From the NCBI GenBank assembly GCA_019914995.1, contig CM034127.1:13924269-13988268 (forward strand): a DNA stretch of 64,000 nt. Reading direction: 5' to 3'. The notes under the pieces were generated by a model. That model saw only the letters and a program-made list of their open reading frames with translations, ran no database searches and had not been told where the DNA came from. Positions 25,063 to 37,757 of this stretch are shown one piece after another; position 1 is the first letter of the stretch; every line of letters starts with the position of its first letter. Position numbers and translations under genes: made by a program. The stretch comes from Acanthochlamys bracteata. Its lineage: Eukaryota > Streptophyta > Magnoliopsida > Pandanales > Velloziaceae.

Positions 25063-28000
25063 ATGAGTAGAACACATAGAGGGAAGGAATCATCAAGAAA
25101 TGATTCTAAAGAAGGCACGTCAGCTAGAACAAGGCCTTTAAGTTTCAAGGAGATTATGTCACAGAGAAAGAAGAAATTGGCACGTGATATTAAAGATACA
25201 GTTACTGAGTCAGGGGAACCATCTAACAAAGAAGTTGGAAGAAGTTCCTCTGGTAACTTGGATATGGGTGTTGATGACAAGAAGGCAAGCTCTAAGATTG
25301 ATAAAGTCAAGGAAAACCCACAAAAGTTGGAAGAAACAATGAAAGATGCCTCCAAGCACTTGAGTCCAGATAAGAAAATAAGTGATCTGAAAGATAAAGT
25401 GAATGAACGAGCCACAAAGGCTGACAAACTTGTTCGAGAAAGGGAGAGAGGTCATCATGATTCCAAAGATAAGGAATTGAAGAACAAATCAAAAGGAAAT
25501 AAGAGCAACAGAGATAAAGACAGAAATCATGAAAAAATTCATGACATGAACAGAAATGGTCCTGGGTCAGGTGCTGATTTAGGGGGAAGATTCAATAGGA
25601 GTCGTGCCAGAGATATTGAGGAAAGTGAGGGAAGGGGCAGAGTAGAGGATATGCATGGAAGGTCTAAAAGGGAGAAGAGAACCCATCATGGCCATATTGA
25701 TGAAAAGAGTAGATCTGATATTATGAAGAAGTATGCATCTATCAAGTTGAGAGATAAAGAATATTCTGTACAATATGAAAGGAAGAAAGAGCATACTCAA
25801 CCTTCTTTTGAGGAGGCAAGGCCACGAAGACGAAGGTCAAGGAGCCATGATCGTGAACGAGACAAAAGGTCTTTGTCATCATCACCTAGGGGAAAGCGTC
25901 CATACCATGGCAGGGATCATAAAGATTCTTCATGGGAGAAATCACAAAGGAAGTATTTAAATGATGATAGACATAACAAATCAGGTACTGGAGGACATTC
26001 CAGGGGGTATCACCATAGGCATGGGAGTGGTCTTGGTGGCTATTCTCCAAGGAAAAGAAAAACTGAGGCAGCTGCTAAAACACCACCTCCAATCACTCGT
26101 TCCCCAGAAAAGAAGACTGCAACCTGGGATCATCCTCCACCTGGAGCAAATCACACTGATTCAGGGCAATTGTTTTCTGGTTTCCAGTCACCATCAACCA
26201 AATCTAAGGAGCTACTCGCTACTGCTGCTGCTGCTGCTGCTGCTATTGGAAGTGCTACAACAAATCCCCAGCCTATGCATTCAGCAGATGTTGCATCAAT
26301 ATTGATGAAAGCATCTGTTGACTCCATACAATTGACAGAAGCAACTCGACCTATGAGGAGGCTCTATATAGAGAATTTACCCTCGGCTGCCTCTGACAAA
26401 GCAGTAATTGACTGTCTTAATGATTTTCTTTTATCATCTGGCACCAACCACATACAAGGATCAAAACCATGTATCAGTTGTATAGTAAGTCGGCTTTTTT
26501 TGCCAATATTCCTTTCGCTAGTTTGAGAATGTTCCTAAATTGATCGTCGAGCCAACTATGCTTAGTTGATATTGTATTGCATCATTGCAGATAAACAAGG
26601 ACAAGTGTCAGGCTCTTGTAGAATTTCTTACTCCAGAAGATGCTACAGCAGCACTCTGCTTCAATGGTAGATCTTTATATGGATCCAAGCTCAAAATACG
26701 ACGACCTAAAGATTTTGCTGCCGCCACAGTAAGAAGCTCTACAATGCTTGTATATTGTTCTTCTTGATTCTTTTTTGAATAATTTGCTCTTTGATTATGA
26801 AGATGTAATGCTGCCTTATATGCCCTGGTATTGTTTGTTGCACATCAGTACTTACGTATATGCAATTAGTCCATATGTTTTTCTTTGTTCTTTGAGGCTT
26901 TGTGATTCTGATTTGATTTGTGTTATTGATATGCTCATTTGCACTTTCTGTCCTTTTTGTTAATCTTCCTTTGTAGTCTTCGATATAGATTTAAATACTA
27001 TACTGCTATTTTCATTTCATAAATTTCAAATAGTGATGACAGTATCACGCAATTTGAATAACTGTGAACCATTTGTATTTATCCTTATCAATGAAGTAAG
27101 TTATAATTATTAAAGAATGTATGTGCAGGGACGAGTCTCTATGTATATGGTAAGGCATTCTCATTTCTTTTATGCTGTGGGCATCATTTAAGTGTGTGGC
27201 CACTATGGTTTCTTTGTTTTTCTATAGATAATCATTTGCTTTTATAGCCTTCAATAGCTATTACTTCTTATATTTTTTGTTAATTTGGTTTGCTTAAGGA
27301 GTTATGTTTGTAATCTTAAGATGAAATCCTGACAGATTTGGAATTCTCTTAAATAGGGTATTTGTATTGGATGTTTCATAATTCACATTCAGGACAGCAA
27401 CAAAGCAAGGCCTTTTTAGAGAAGACATCTACATCTAATGCAAGTTCGATGTGATTGCTGGCTCGTTCAGCATTAATTTCTGATGGCTGATCAATTTTGG
27501 TAGACTCTTCTGGTGGCCAGGCATTTTGGTTTTAATATGGCAAACTTTACAAGATGACATCCTTACAATCTTGCTAGGGAGAATTTCAGGAGAATTATCG
27601 GGTTCTAATGGTTGATTTTTTAGCATTTTTATGGAGAAGGGATTCCTTGTATTGGTTTACCAGTCAAAATTGGTCTTAGTTATACGGTAATGCAGTAGTA
27701 ATATCTTATTCAGTTCTAAGATATAAGATATTGGTTTAGATTGCTATGTATTTATATTGTCACTTTGGTATATCTGTATTATTGTTGATAAAATGTGGTG
27801 AAGCTGTTGATATTGGTCAAGTCTAGTAAACTGTTTAAACGCACTGAATAGGAGCCTCTGACACCTCCATCATTTACTTCTATTAGATTCATGAAAGAAC
27901 TCCAAAGAACAGATTGTTTTAGTGTTTCTTTGTAGGTGTCTCAGGTGCCTTGTTTTGGGGCTTTGGATTTCGTCATGAGTTGCCAAAATTGTGCTCTATC

Positions 28001-31000
28001 TAGACATATGATTTCCAATAATATTCTTCTCTTACATACATTTTCCTGTTGGCAGTCATATCCATGTCTGTGCTGTTTTATCTGCTACATAATTTGTCGG
28101 GCATTATGCAGACATTATATGATGTTGATGCTAAAACTTGTCCTTTCAGTATAGAGGACAACAATAAGATCGTTTTTAAAAAAAAATCTGATGGTGATCA
28201 TCAAGTTGCAAAAAAGAAGAAAGTTTAAAGTTAAGTGCTAAGTTTAGAAGCAAGCAGTAAAATGCAACTGCCACTAAAGTTTAGTATTATAATTTAATTG
28301 TCAAGATCATTCAGTATCAACTTGTCGAGCATTTCATGTTGCAATTGGAACTGGTTTTAGTATGGTATTCGTGTACATGTAACTTTTGCAGCCTGACTGG
28401 CCTTACTCGCTTGTATGGGTGAATGGTGTCGGCATGGTGTGTATTCATACTCATGAATTTAGGTCACTGGTGTTGTGATAATGGCATATAGAAACATTTG
28501 ATTAGCAATTCAATATATATATATCCACTTTCTGATACTTTTTTCCTATGGTTACATGAGTCTGTTGCCTACCATCGTACAGCATAGACATTTTTAAATT
28601 GTATCTTGTATTTCACTCTATAGAGCTCATAACAGCTCTAGGAATGCCTGTTACTGAAAATACTACCAACTTAGATATCCTTACTGCTTTATTAGTCTGA
28701 AAGCCCTAAAGAAAACAAATGAGCATTTCAACACGGAGATCATTATTGGCCCCTGCTGACTCCAGCATAGCTTTCACTTTGAAAACCTTCAGGATAATTG
28801 TGAGAACAATTTGCCTTCTATTTGAGGCTAGTCTAGTGGTAAATGCGATTGCTTGTAGTCACACCTGGAGTTCTTTAGATTTGCTCTATGATGAAGTCCT
28901 ATTCGAGTCTTCTCAAATTTTAGATTTTATTTTTGCACATATGTCATAGCGATCTTTATTGAAAAACTATGGAGCTTTCTGAATTATATGTTGCTCGATA
29001 TCCATGTATGAGGCATTCAGAAAGTTAATATTTCATGCAGACTGGAGATGCAGAGAAATCAAAGTGTGTGGCTGAAGCAATCTCAGATGTCGTTAAAGAT
29101 TCTCCCCATAAGGTACTTAAACATAGTTGTATCCACTGCTCCTCTTCTATCTTCCGATATATGTAGGTTTTCTGTTTGCTGTAAAGAGAAAGTAAATAAT
29201 TCATGTGTTACTTTTGCTATTAGTTTACGGAAGTTCTGGTACTCTTTAAATTGATTATGATTCAAAATTATTTCTTCTGTGGTTCTTTGGAAGGAAAAAG
29301 GTGGAATGAACTGCCAGTCCTATGCTCTAAATCTAACACTTAGTGACCCCTTTAGATTAATCGCTTTCATTTGTAATTTTAGTTACAAATAGCTGTGGTA
29401 GGAACTTCAAGATTTATGTTGACTTGATTGTAGATGATACTTCTTACAGCCAAGCAATGCACTCTAGGACAGCCTGCTGTATTTTACTAGCTTGCAAATC
29501 AAAGATTCCCCTATCCAGCAAAGACAATTACACCCGCGAGCATGCATACTGATTTTTGCACTTCTTTTCATGGCTTGAACATAGACATGCATATTTGCTG
29601 GTGGTTTTTGCTGATCTTTGTGGCTTGCGTGGCCCTGGTCTCCAAAGCAAATGAAGGATGCATCATTTGCAGTATAACGGGTCTGGTCTATGTGTTTTTC
29701 AATTATCTTTTAACTACATAAACGAAAAACACTTTCGGTGCAACTTTACTTGAGTTAGACTGGTCAAAGAGATCACGATAACTTGATTTAATCATATTTT
29801 GTCCTCATCTTGAAAAATTTGCTAACATTTAACAATATACAGCTGAATGTAATTACATCTGGAAACAAAAGCCACTTAAGTTTACATCAAAAAATATTGA
29901 GAGTGGTATCAAGAGAATGCAAAATTGAAAAAGTACATATAGTCTAAGGTAGAGAATTTTACAGATGAGCACCTTAAGAAAAATGACCATTTGTCTGAGA
30001 GATTATTCTTTTATTGACAAGACCAATCTATCTAGACATCTTAATTTTTTGAATTTTCGGTAAGGCGTCAAACATGCTATTACTATAAAGAGGAGTCAAT
30101 CTAATACTGGCGGCTGTGTTTTTATTATTCCTGCAGATTTTTGTTACTGGGGTTTCAAGCATGCTTTCATCAGATAGGGTGAGTTACCTGTCAAGCATCT
30201 TACAGTTTGTATTTATATTAGCACGTATCCACGTGTAACATGCTAATAGAAGTGTATGCCTATTCTGGTGCACTAATGAGGCTAGCTTCTGGAGATTGTT
30301 GGTGCCTTTGGACAAGTGAAGGCTTTCCACTTTGAGTACAATGAGGAGCTTAAGCAGTCATGTGCATTTTTAGAGGTGAATAGTTTTAACTGCCTCTTTT
30401 ACCCAACCATGTATGGTTGCAAGTAAAATCCTAACCTTATATGTCTGAACTCTGTTAAATACTAGTATGCAGACCACTCCATCACCCTTAAGGCATGTGC
30501 TGGACTAAATGGCATGAGATTGGGTCAATCCATACTTACTGCAGTTCAAGCTATACCTGATGCCCATGTGGAGGAGGTATATAAAAATCTTCCATGACTG
30601 ATACATCACCAAATGGTATCCTCTTTTGGAACTGAATGCAGATCCTGGGACCACTTTTTCTTGCAGGAAACTATAGAAGGTGTTCCATCTTATTGTATTC
30701 CTGTTCATGCAAAACCGCTACTTGCTGATCCTACAGAAGTTCTGCAATTAAAGAATGTGGTATGTAAGAGTTGTCAACATGTATCAGATTCATGTGTATG
30801 CCCCTGTGCTTCTGCAGCTACTTGTGATTATTGACATTGTCAATCTGGACTTGCTTGTTACTCAGTTTACAGAGGAGGAACTACAGCTTTTGTCTGAGCC
30901 TGAAGTTGATGAAACAATTGAAGATATACGTCTGGAGTGTACAAGGTAGTAAAATCATTATCCAATCTTCTTCTAGGCTGGGAGGTCAGCTGATTAGTGC

Positions 31001-31799
31001 ACTATATTTCTGCTTTTGTTGTTGCAGGTTTGGATCAGTAAAGTCTATAAATATAGTGAGGTATAAAAGCATCCCTGGGAGTAATGCTAAAGTTGTGGAG
31101 CCAACTCCAAGCTCTGATCTAATTAATAAAACAACAGATGAAGCAACTAATGTTGAGACAGACAAAATTAAGACTGATGAAGTTTCTAATTATGCCAAAG
31201 AATCTCAAGATATCATGAATGAATCTGACAACACAACAAAGACTGCTGAGCAGCCTGTAAAGGATGTTGAAGACAAAATATTAACTGAAACTGACCGAGA
31301 CAATGGTGCCTTTGCAGAGCTCCAACCACTTGGTGAGCAACCTTGTAATTATGATAATTGTGCAGAAACTAAAGAAGATGGTTCTCTTGAAAATGCTCAT
31401 GTTCCTGGAAATCCAGAAGTCGAAGAGGCAGTCTGTGCTGAAGAGCAGATTTCTGCTTTGCATGTCTCCTTGGAGGACAGTGGAACACCAAGCATTGCAG
31501 ACGGTAATGGACCCTTAGAGGAGGATCTTAGTACGACCAGGGGTGTTGCTAATGGATCAGGGATCAAGAATGTTATTATTGAGCAATCATTGAAGGGAGA
31601 GTTTACTGACATTTCCATTGTGCCTGATGTTACTAACGAAGAAGGTGTGTTCGAACAAGGTTGTGTCCTTGTTGAGTTCTTGAGAAAGGAAGCTGCCTGC
31701 AATGCTGCACACTGCTTGCATGGGAGGTCTTATGGTGACAGAGTCATGATGGTTAAATATATTCAGCATGAGACTTACCTTTCTCACTATCCAAGATGA
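25063..31799 (+). CDS. SR-rich RRM protein, U2AF large-subunit-like
   Basis: Probable pre-mRNA splicing factor. Exons: 25063-26484, 26591-26728, 27129-27149 (21-nt microexon, see findings), 29041-29112, 30137-30178, 30295-30375, 30466-30576, 30667-30759, 30866-30945, 31028-31799; 943 aa with the microexon. Residues 1-430 are highly charged (LSFKEIMSQRKKK, then RRRRSRSHDRERDKRS) with an Ala run of GCT codons near 26221. RRM1 from about 432 (RRLYIENLP, then KCQALVEFL); RRM2 from about 552 (IFVTGVSS, SCAFLEYAD); a third RRM of the UHM kind is split by an acidic insert of about 180 residues and ends GCVLVEFLRKEAACNAAHCLHGRSYGDR. The order SR-RRM-RRM-UHM is that of U2AF65, but the protein is much longer, like the Arabidopsis At2g33435/At2g33440 group (recalled). 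Introns of about 1.9 and 1.0 kb interrupt the middle. Confidence 0.88.
28822..28935 (+). repeat. Possible tRNA-derived SINE remnant
   Basis: GGCTAGTCTAGTGGTAAATG resembles a tRNA-type A box, and TATTCGAGTC about 65 bp downstream resembles a B box, followed by a T-rich stretch. The spacing fits pol III SINE heads. It lies in a long intron of the U2AF-like gene. No clear target-site duplication found; weak call. Confidence 0.35.
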
Positions 31800-33748
31800 T
31801 ATTTTGGTAGTCACATGAATTAAAAAAGAGCGCTTTGCTAGTTTTGCAACCGTCGATTGGAAGCTGATCATACCTTCTAGCCATTTTATCTTGCAGTGAC
31901 AATGTAACCTGTTGTACTTTAGAAGCGATGAGCATCAATTAATGCCTATAATATTTAACTTAAGAGAGCGTCTGTCGTTGCCATTGTGTTGTACTCATTG
32001 TAATGTGAACTTAATTTTACGTTGAGAGAGTGTAATACAATTGAGACCTAGAAATCGCTTAGATATTGATGTTCTTATATGTTTCTTAGATATTGCTTAG
32101 ATATTTTGATGATTTCAAAGAAACATTTTGCAAAATACAAGTGCATAGATGTATGTAAATATTGCTAAAAGTGCTTGCTTTATTTCTTGTTCAATGCAGA
32201 AGTAAAGCTGTTTGTCATATTATTAGGGCAGTGCTATACAACTGTTTTCGTTCCAAAAAAAATTTTCAAATTTTTAATAAATTTTTATAATATTTTAAAA
32301 GAAATTTCACAATTTTAAAAATATAAATTATTATATATTGCATATTTCTATATCTATAATTTATATGTATAATTTTAATTAAATTTTAAAATAAAAAAAT
32401 TACACTTATTTTTTGAAAAATATCTTTATTTCAAAAAAAATTCTCATCATAAGTACTCCAAAACATTTGCTATATCACCATTGCATCAGAGAGTTCTGAA
32501 AGTGTGACTTATATTACACATTTCAAACATTATCTGCAAGACTTGTTTTATGCAGACCTTCTTTATACAAATCAAAATGGGACATGTACATCTATTAAAT
32601 GGTGTAAGGCGAAATGCTACGACCGCGTTGCAGTTGCAAAATCTTTGATTTTTCACCACTTCGCAGCTTCATTCGATAAAATTTGAGAGTACTGCTTCCT
32701 GGCAAGTGCCTCTGTAACCTTCTTCCATCATCAGTAGGTGCTGTAAATTTGTGATCTTTTAACCTAAAAGCACGTAAATTAGGATGGGCTGCCTGTAAAC
32801 AAACGACTTTATTCACTAGATGTATGTGAATTTGCTCAAGAGAAATGCTCGAGACAAATGCTTTTACATTTGCGGCGAACATTAATGAGCATAACCACTT
32901 GACAAGCCTGTTTTCAAAAATAAATAGAGACAATAGACATCAATAACAATATCAAAAGATAAGCTTGCTTTGTTTGTTCATGTACAAAGTTTGTTTAAGA
33001 CTTGTTTTTACTACTTTATTGAAGACTCATTTGAGGACAATACACATGAAATTGCAAAGGCAAATCGGAAATGTAAACATAAGCAAAGGCTAAGGCTAAA
33101 ATGATCAAAACCTCGAAGAGAAAGCATACCTTCAAGTCAGATGCACTTTCTTTCACTGCTTTTGTTCAAAGTCCAACATCATGAGCTGCAGAGAATCTCA
33201 TACGAGATGTTATGGAAAAGCAAGAGAAGGACCAAGTAAACAGGGTAAAGCACAGCCTTCAACATATTGAAAATTAAAGCAACAGCCCTGATCAACCTCA
33301 GCAACCCATTTCATATAAATTCAAATGCTTGTGAGAAAGAATATGCTGCTTTATTTCTCATCTACAACTTTAGTCAGTACTCATTACTCTGTTGAACCTC
33401 ATCACTCCTTTGAGAGATGATAAGACCTATTCATCCAGAAACAACCATAGAATGCCGTCGTCTCCTCACATGCTGAGTTATGCATGAGGATATAAGATAG
33501 TCATAAGAATTTTCTTTCTGCTGATGTCCTGAAAAGATGATCTCTGAAATCTTATAATATCCACCAGCAGGTGCACCAACAAAGGTATACAATCCTGCAT
33601 AGAGAAGCTTTCATGAATGTGTAAACTCAAAACTGCAGAAGAAATTGATAGCCGCTAAGTTAAGTGATTATCGCGAAAGTTTCCTCCCAAAATCAAAATG
33701 ATGATCGAAAAGAAACAGCTGACGAGCATCAAGTATTCCACAAGGAGG
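31800..33748. other. Convergent spacer between U2AF-like gene and NPGR2-like gene
   Basis: Starts with the 3' UTR of the U2AF-like gene, including three close copies of CTTAGATATTG-like sequence near 32057-32110. An AT-rich block sits at 32250-32460. The 3' UTR of the NPGR2-like gene probably extends into 33400-33748. An open frame at 32595-32933 (minus) could not be linked to a known family. Confidence 0.45.
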
Positions 33749-36700
33749 TCATCTAAATGGTTCGACTGGTGCAGTCTCTTCAAGAAGATAAGCAGCTGCG
33801 AAACACTCGGCAGCCTCAATAATTGATGCATCACCTTCAGCTTTGTAAACTTGTCCAAGGCAAAACCAAGCCTTATGGTTAGTTCTGTCTATCCGGAGGG
33901 CATCTGTAAGGAAGCTTCTCACTACAACTGATGGCTGACCACCGAGTTTACTAAGAAGAATAGCTTTATAGACCAAGCTTGGCACATGAGTAGGCTCTAA
34001 ATCTAATGCTTTTGAGTATGCATCTAATGCATCCTTGAATAGGCCTCTCGCTTCATGCAAATTTCCTGGGAAATTGCATAGAAGAATTAATTTTTCAAAT
34101 AAAAGAATCACAATACAGACCTTAAATAATAAGATTTCTTAGTCATCCTTCTTATACTGATGGTTGATTCTAATGGGCCCTCTTACCCATAATGACTTTC
34201 AACCAAGATAAGTCTGCTGTCTAACCAGCCACAGTTTATAAAACCTTTCATATTGGGTTTTTCATCAAAGCTCTTATGCAAATGCATCTCAATGCAATAT
34301 TCATGTAGATTGTATTTTGTAACCACTTCGGTTACCATACTCTTGCTAGGAAATTCAAAAATTGAAAGAAAAAACTTGCGAATGTACAATAGCAATGGTA
34401 GTGATCTATAGCTACCGATTGCTTGTGCATCTGTCATGCGCATTTCGGCAGTAATGTTGTATCTTGCCCAAGCTATAGACGCTCTTGATACTATAAGATG
34501 CACAACTCAGTCTAGTTTCTATCCCTAGATACACTTGACATCTTAGGAAAATGTAGTAAAAAGGAAAACATAGAAAGAATTAAGTACCTGCAGCATGCCA
34601 TCCTGAAGCCGAGTAAGGATCAATAGCTTTTAACTTTGAAAGACAAATCTCTGCATCCCTCCACTGTGACATAGCAATGTAGACATTTACCAGGTCATGC
34701 CATGTTTCCATTTCCAAACATCTGTCAGTGTGTCCGCCCTAAAAAAAGAAGAGCGTATGGGAGTAGGACTTATTATTTGAGAATTATGTTAAAAACAAAG
34801 GGAAGAAGCAATTTGCAAGATGCACCCAATTTCGTCCAAAGAAAAGGCACTGGAAATTTTCCAGTCAGGAATAACGATAAAGGAATAGAATGTTTCTAAG
34901 CTCAGTGCGATTCTACTCCTTTTGTCTTACTATGATGCTATCTTAAATGATTACTGTGATTTCCTAATCCTGGTAAAAGCACGAGAAGGATGAGAAATAA
35001 AACCTCCATAGAATAAGCAAAACTTTTGGCCCTCAGTTGAAGTACAGCAAGGAGCTGAGTATACGTTTCCACTGCCTCCTTCAAATGCTGCTGTGCAATC
35101 TGAATTTTAGCTTTTGTGTGCAGAACTTCACCTTGGTTCCACTTTCCCGTCTGATCTAGGGCTGCATTGACAATACTCTCTGCTTCACCATATCGCTTCT
35201 CAGCGGATAATATTCGAGCTGACAAAATCCAGCTTTTGATGTTTGATCCAGATTCTATTTTGATTAACTGCTTCACATATCGAAGTGCTGAATCCAATTT
35301 CCGTTGCTCAGCATTTTCAAGACTAACATTAAAAAGGATGTTGAAGTCTCTTTCTTTAGTCATTTCCTTGGCTCTCTCCAGTGCTTCAAGTGCCTCTGAC
35401 TGCCTTGAAATTCTTTCAGAATCAGAGGTAGATAACCTAGCCTGAGCTGATAGACAGATACCAAGCAAGCAATCAGCAACGCTTTGAATCAGATGACAGC
35501 CACCATTTTGTCTTTCACGTGCCCGACGTGCAAACAGTGCTCCTTCGCCAACGCAAGTGATATTATTTCCACATATTTTAGAAGCCAGTAACAATCCTTT
35601 AACACAATTAGGATCATCGGAAGTGCTCAATAGCTTTTTAAGTAAATTCAAAGCTACCAAATCATCACCTTCCCCTAAGTAGCATAGAGCAAGAGTATAG
35701 TATCTCTCTTTTCTATGAATAACACCAGGAAGAAATTCCTCAACCTGATGTGCTAAACACTTCAGCTGCCCAGATAAAGAGAGTGCAAAAGTGAGATGGT
35801 TGATAATAGATGGGTCCCACGGAACCCTCTTTAGAGAGAATTTCCTCAAGAGTATCATAAGTAGAAGGATGGCCTCTTCAATGTTGTTCCGAGGCATGAA
35901 GGAACCATTCATTTGCGATCGCAGGTTTAAAGTCCTTGCCTCACAACCGCCATAAAGAAGAACCATAGCAAACTCCTTTTGTAACCTAGAATGGGTTTCG
36001 GGATCAAGGTTCCAATAACCAAGAAGGGCCCATCTATACGACAGCATGGCTTCCCGCAGACAACCAGCCATCTTCCAGAGTTCAGGTACTAATTCAACGA
36101 CTTTGCATATTATCTCGTGCAATTTGCAATCCTGGCCAAGTTTATCAGGCAGGCCATCAGGTAATGCTGATTCGACAGTGTCCAAAACAATGTTGCATGA
36201 TTGAGCTCCCTCTGCAAAAGCATGAGAGTTAAAATTTCATTCCAAGCAACTTTCATGGAGACATTATCAATTAAAAGCATAATCAAAGCAAAATAAGAGA
36301 GTATAGACCTGAGGCATATATTACCCTTATATAGTGCACTATAACATGTATTAAGTTAATAATGAAAGAAATAATAAATCACTTTCTCATCACATCAAAT
36401 AAAATAATAACAGAAAAGTTAGCACGAAATTTATGGTATTCTTTAGCTACAGGCCACAGCCATAAATAAGTCAATTCTGAAACAAAGCATGGGGAAGATT
36501 AATGCACTTGTTAGCCATGATGTTCCAACGACCATCAGATTCATATTGTGCAGAATATCAAGAAAGGCCATCCTAGTGATCCTCTTTAACATGAAGCAGT
36601 GGAAACTTCAAGTTCGACATACTTATAGTTATTCTAAAGTCCTGGAAGAGTAAAATTTTATTACCACAACTCAATAGCATCCAATATTTTTTAAAGTGAA

Positions 36701-37757
36701 GGCAAAATCAGATATTAAACCTAGTTTAAGCTGCTAATATCCCTCAAGAGATCATCACAAACCTATCCTTCTTCATATTTTACTGCTCTTGAACAACTCG
36801 TCAACACAATGACCACCAGGCTTAGCCAAACTAAATGTGAAGGAAACATTCAATAAGCCCAAGCTAGTTAACATGGCAACGGCAGTGTACCTTTAAATCT
36901 GCCAAGATGCTGCAGACATTTTGCTTTCAGATACAAAGACTCAAAGAGCAAGCTAATAGCATGTACGGACATGAGAGTCCCATCCCATTTTGAATAAGAT
37001 TTGAAGTTCAGTGCTCTTCCTCGAAGTGAGACTTTAATTTTTGGAATGATAGCCGCAATATCAATTCCATCAAATACCTGAAGAGCAGCTTCTACATTAC
37101 CTCGTTGATATTCAAGTCTTCCAAGCAAAGCTCTTGCTTCCTGCAATTGATCAGCTTTACAATTATGCGAGTATCATCAAGGATAAATACTAGCCCTGAA
37201 TCCTAGGGCAGCACTCCACAAACAAACAATCAAGTCCACATAAAACATAAGGACTTCGCAAGTAAAGAGTACAGATGCTAAAAGTGGTTACAAAATTGTG
37301 GTGCATCATTCAACATACCGTGGCAGAAGTAAAAGACATGCTAGTTGAAGAAGAAACCAGAAATCCCAGAAGCTTAAAATACTAAGCCATCTAAGTTCCT
37401 AGCTCACAGTCAACAATGTGATTACGTTATATAAAGATAACATAGTCAACAACACATGAGTACAGTATGTGTTCTCATAATTAGCATAAGTACCATGTGA
37501 TATGTATTGCGTACAGAAATGAACCAAAATATCCCAATAAGAAGAACAACCTCATAGTTCAAACAAGAACCCCCACGAAGTGAGGATTCGGCTTCTTCAA
37601 TATTCCCCATGTCAAGCCTAAGCTCGCCATCAGCAATTTGTCCAGAGTAAGCCTCAGCAGCGAAGTTTGGTTTCATCTGCTCACCAGATCGCAAGCACTT
37701 CATTGTTTTTTTTCTAGAAAATATTCCTCGTAACCTCCACCCTCTTTTACCTTTCAT
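33749..37757 (-). CDS. NPGR2: NPG-related TPR protein (NPGR2-like), calmodulin-binding family
   Basis: Member of the NO POLLEN GERMINATION family: TPR proteins that bind calmodulin and, in Arabidopsis, help recruit PI4-kinase alpha to the plasma membrane. Exons: 37551-37757, 36891-37140, 35004-36211, 34588-34738, 33749-34065; 2133 nt, 710 aa. Family signatures: MKCLRSGEQ near the N-terminus, NIEEAESSLR, NYEEARALLGRLEYQRGN, SLLFESLYLKAKCLQHLGRFKE, the central FMPRNNIEEAILLLMILLRK, TPR-rich C-half (TWHDLVNVY, HVPSLVYKA, RIDRTNHKAW) and the terminal EETAPVEPFR. The C-terminus and RNNIEEA region resemble NPGR2 more than NPGR1 or NPG1 (recalled). An inner Met at 37703 (MKCLRSGEQ) is an alternative start. 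Confidence 0.9.

Noticed and set aside
25579-25800. Minus-strand frames overlapping the SR-rich exon
   Set aside because: Shadows of the plus-strand coding exon, with no motif of their own.
32595-32933. 112-aa minus frame with a plausible acceptor before HPNLRAFRLKDHKF
   Set aside because: Could be a terminal exon of an unknown gene, but no family recognised and no upstream exon found.
34183-34503. 106-aa frame inside the NPGR2-like gene
   Set aside because: Intronic: exon 34588-34738 joins in phase directly to 33749-34065.
35812-35822. TCP-like GGGTCCCA palindromes at 22459, 35812 and 57401
   Set aside because: These lie in coding exons where they encode Trp-Asp-Pro (WDP) in the helicase, TPR protein and small protein; not counted as regulatory sites.
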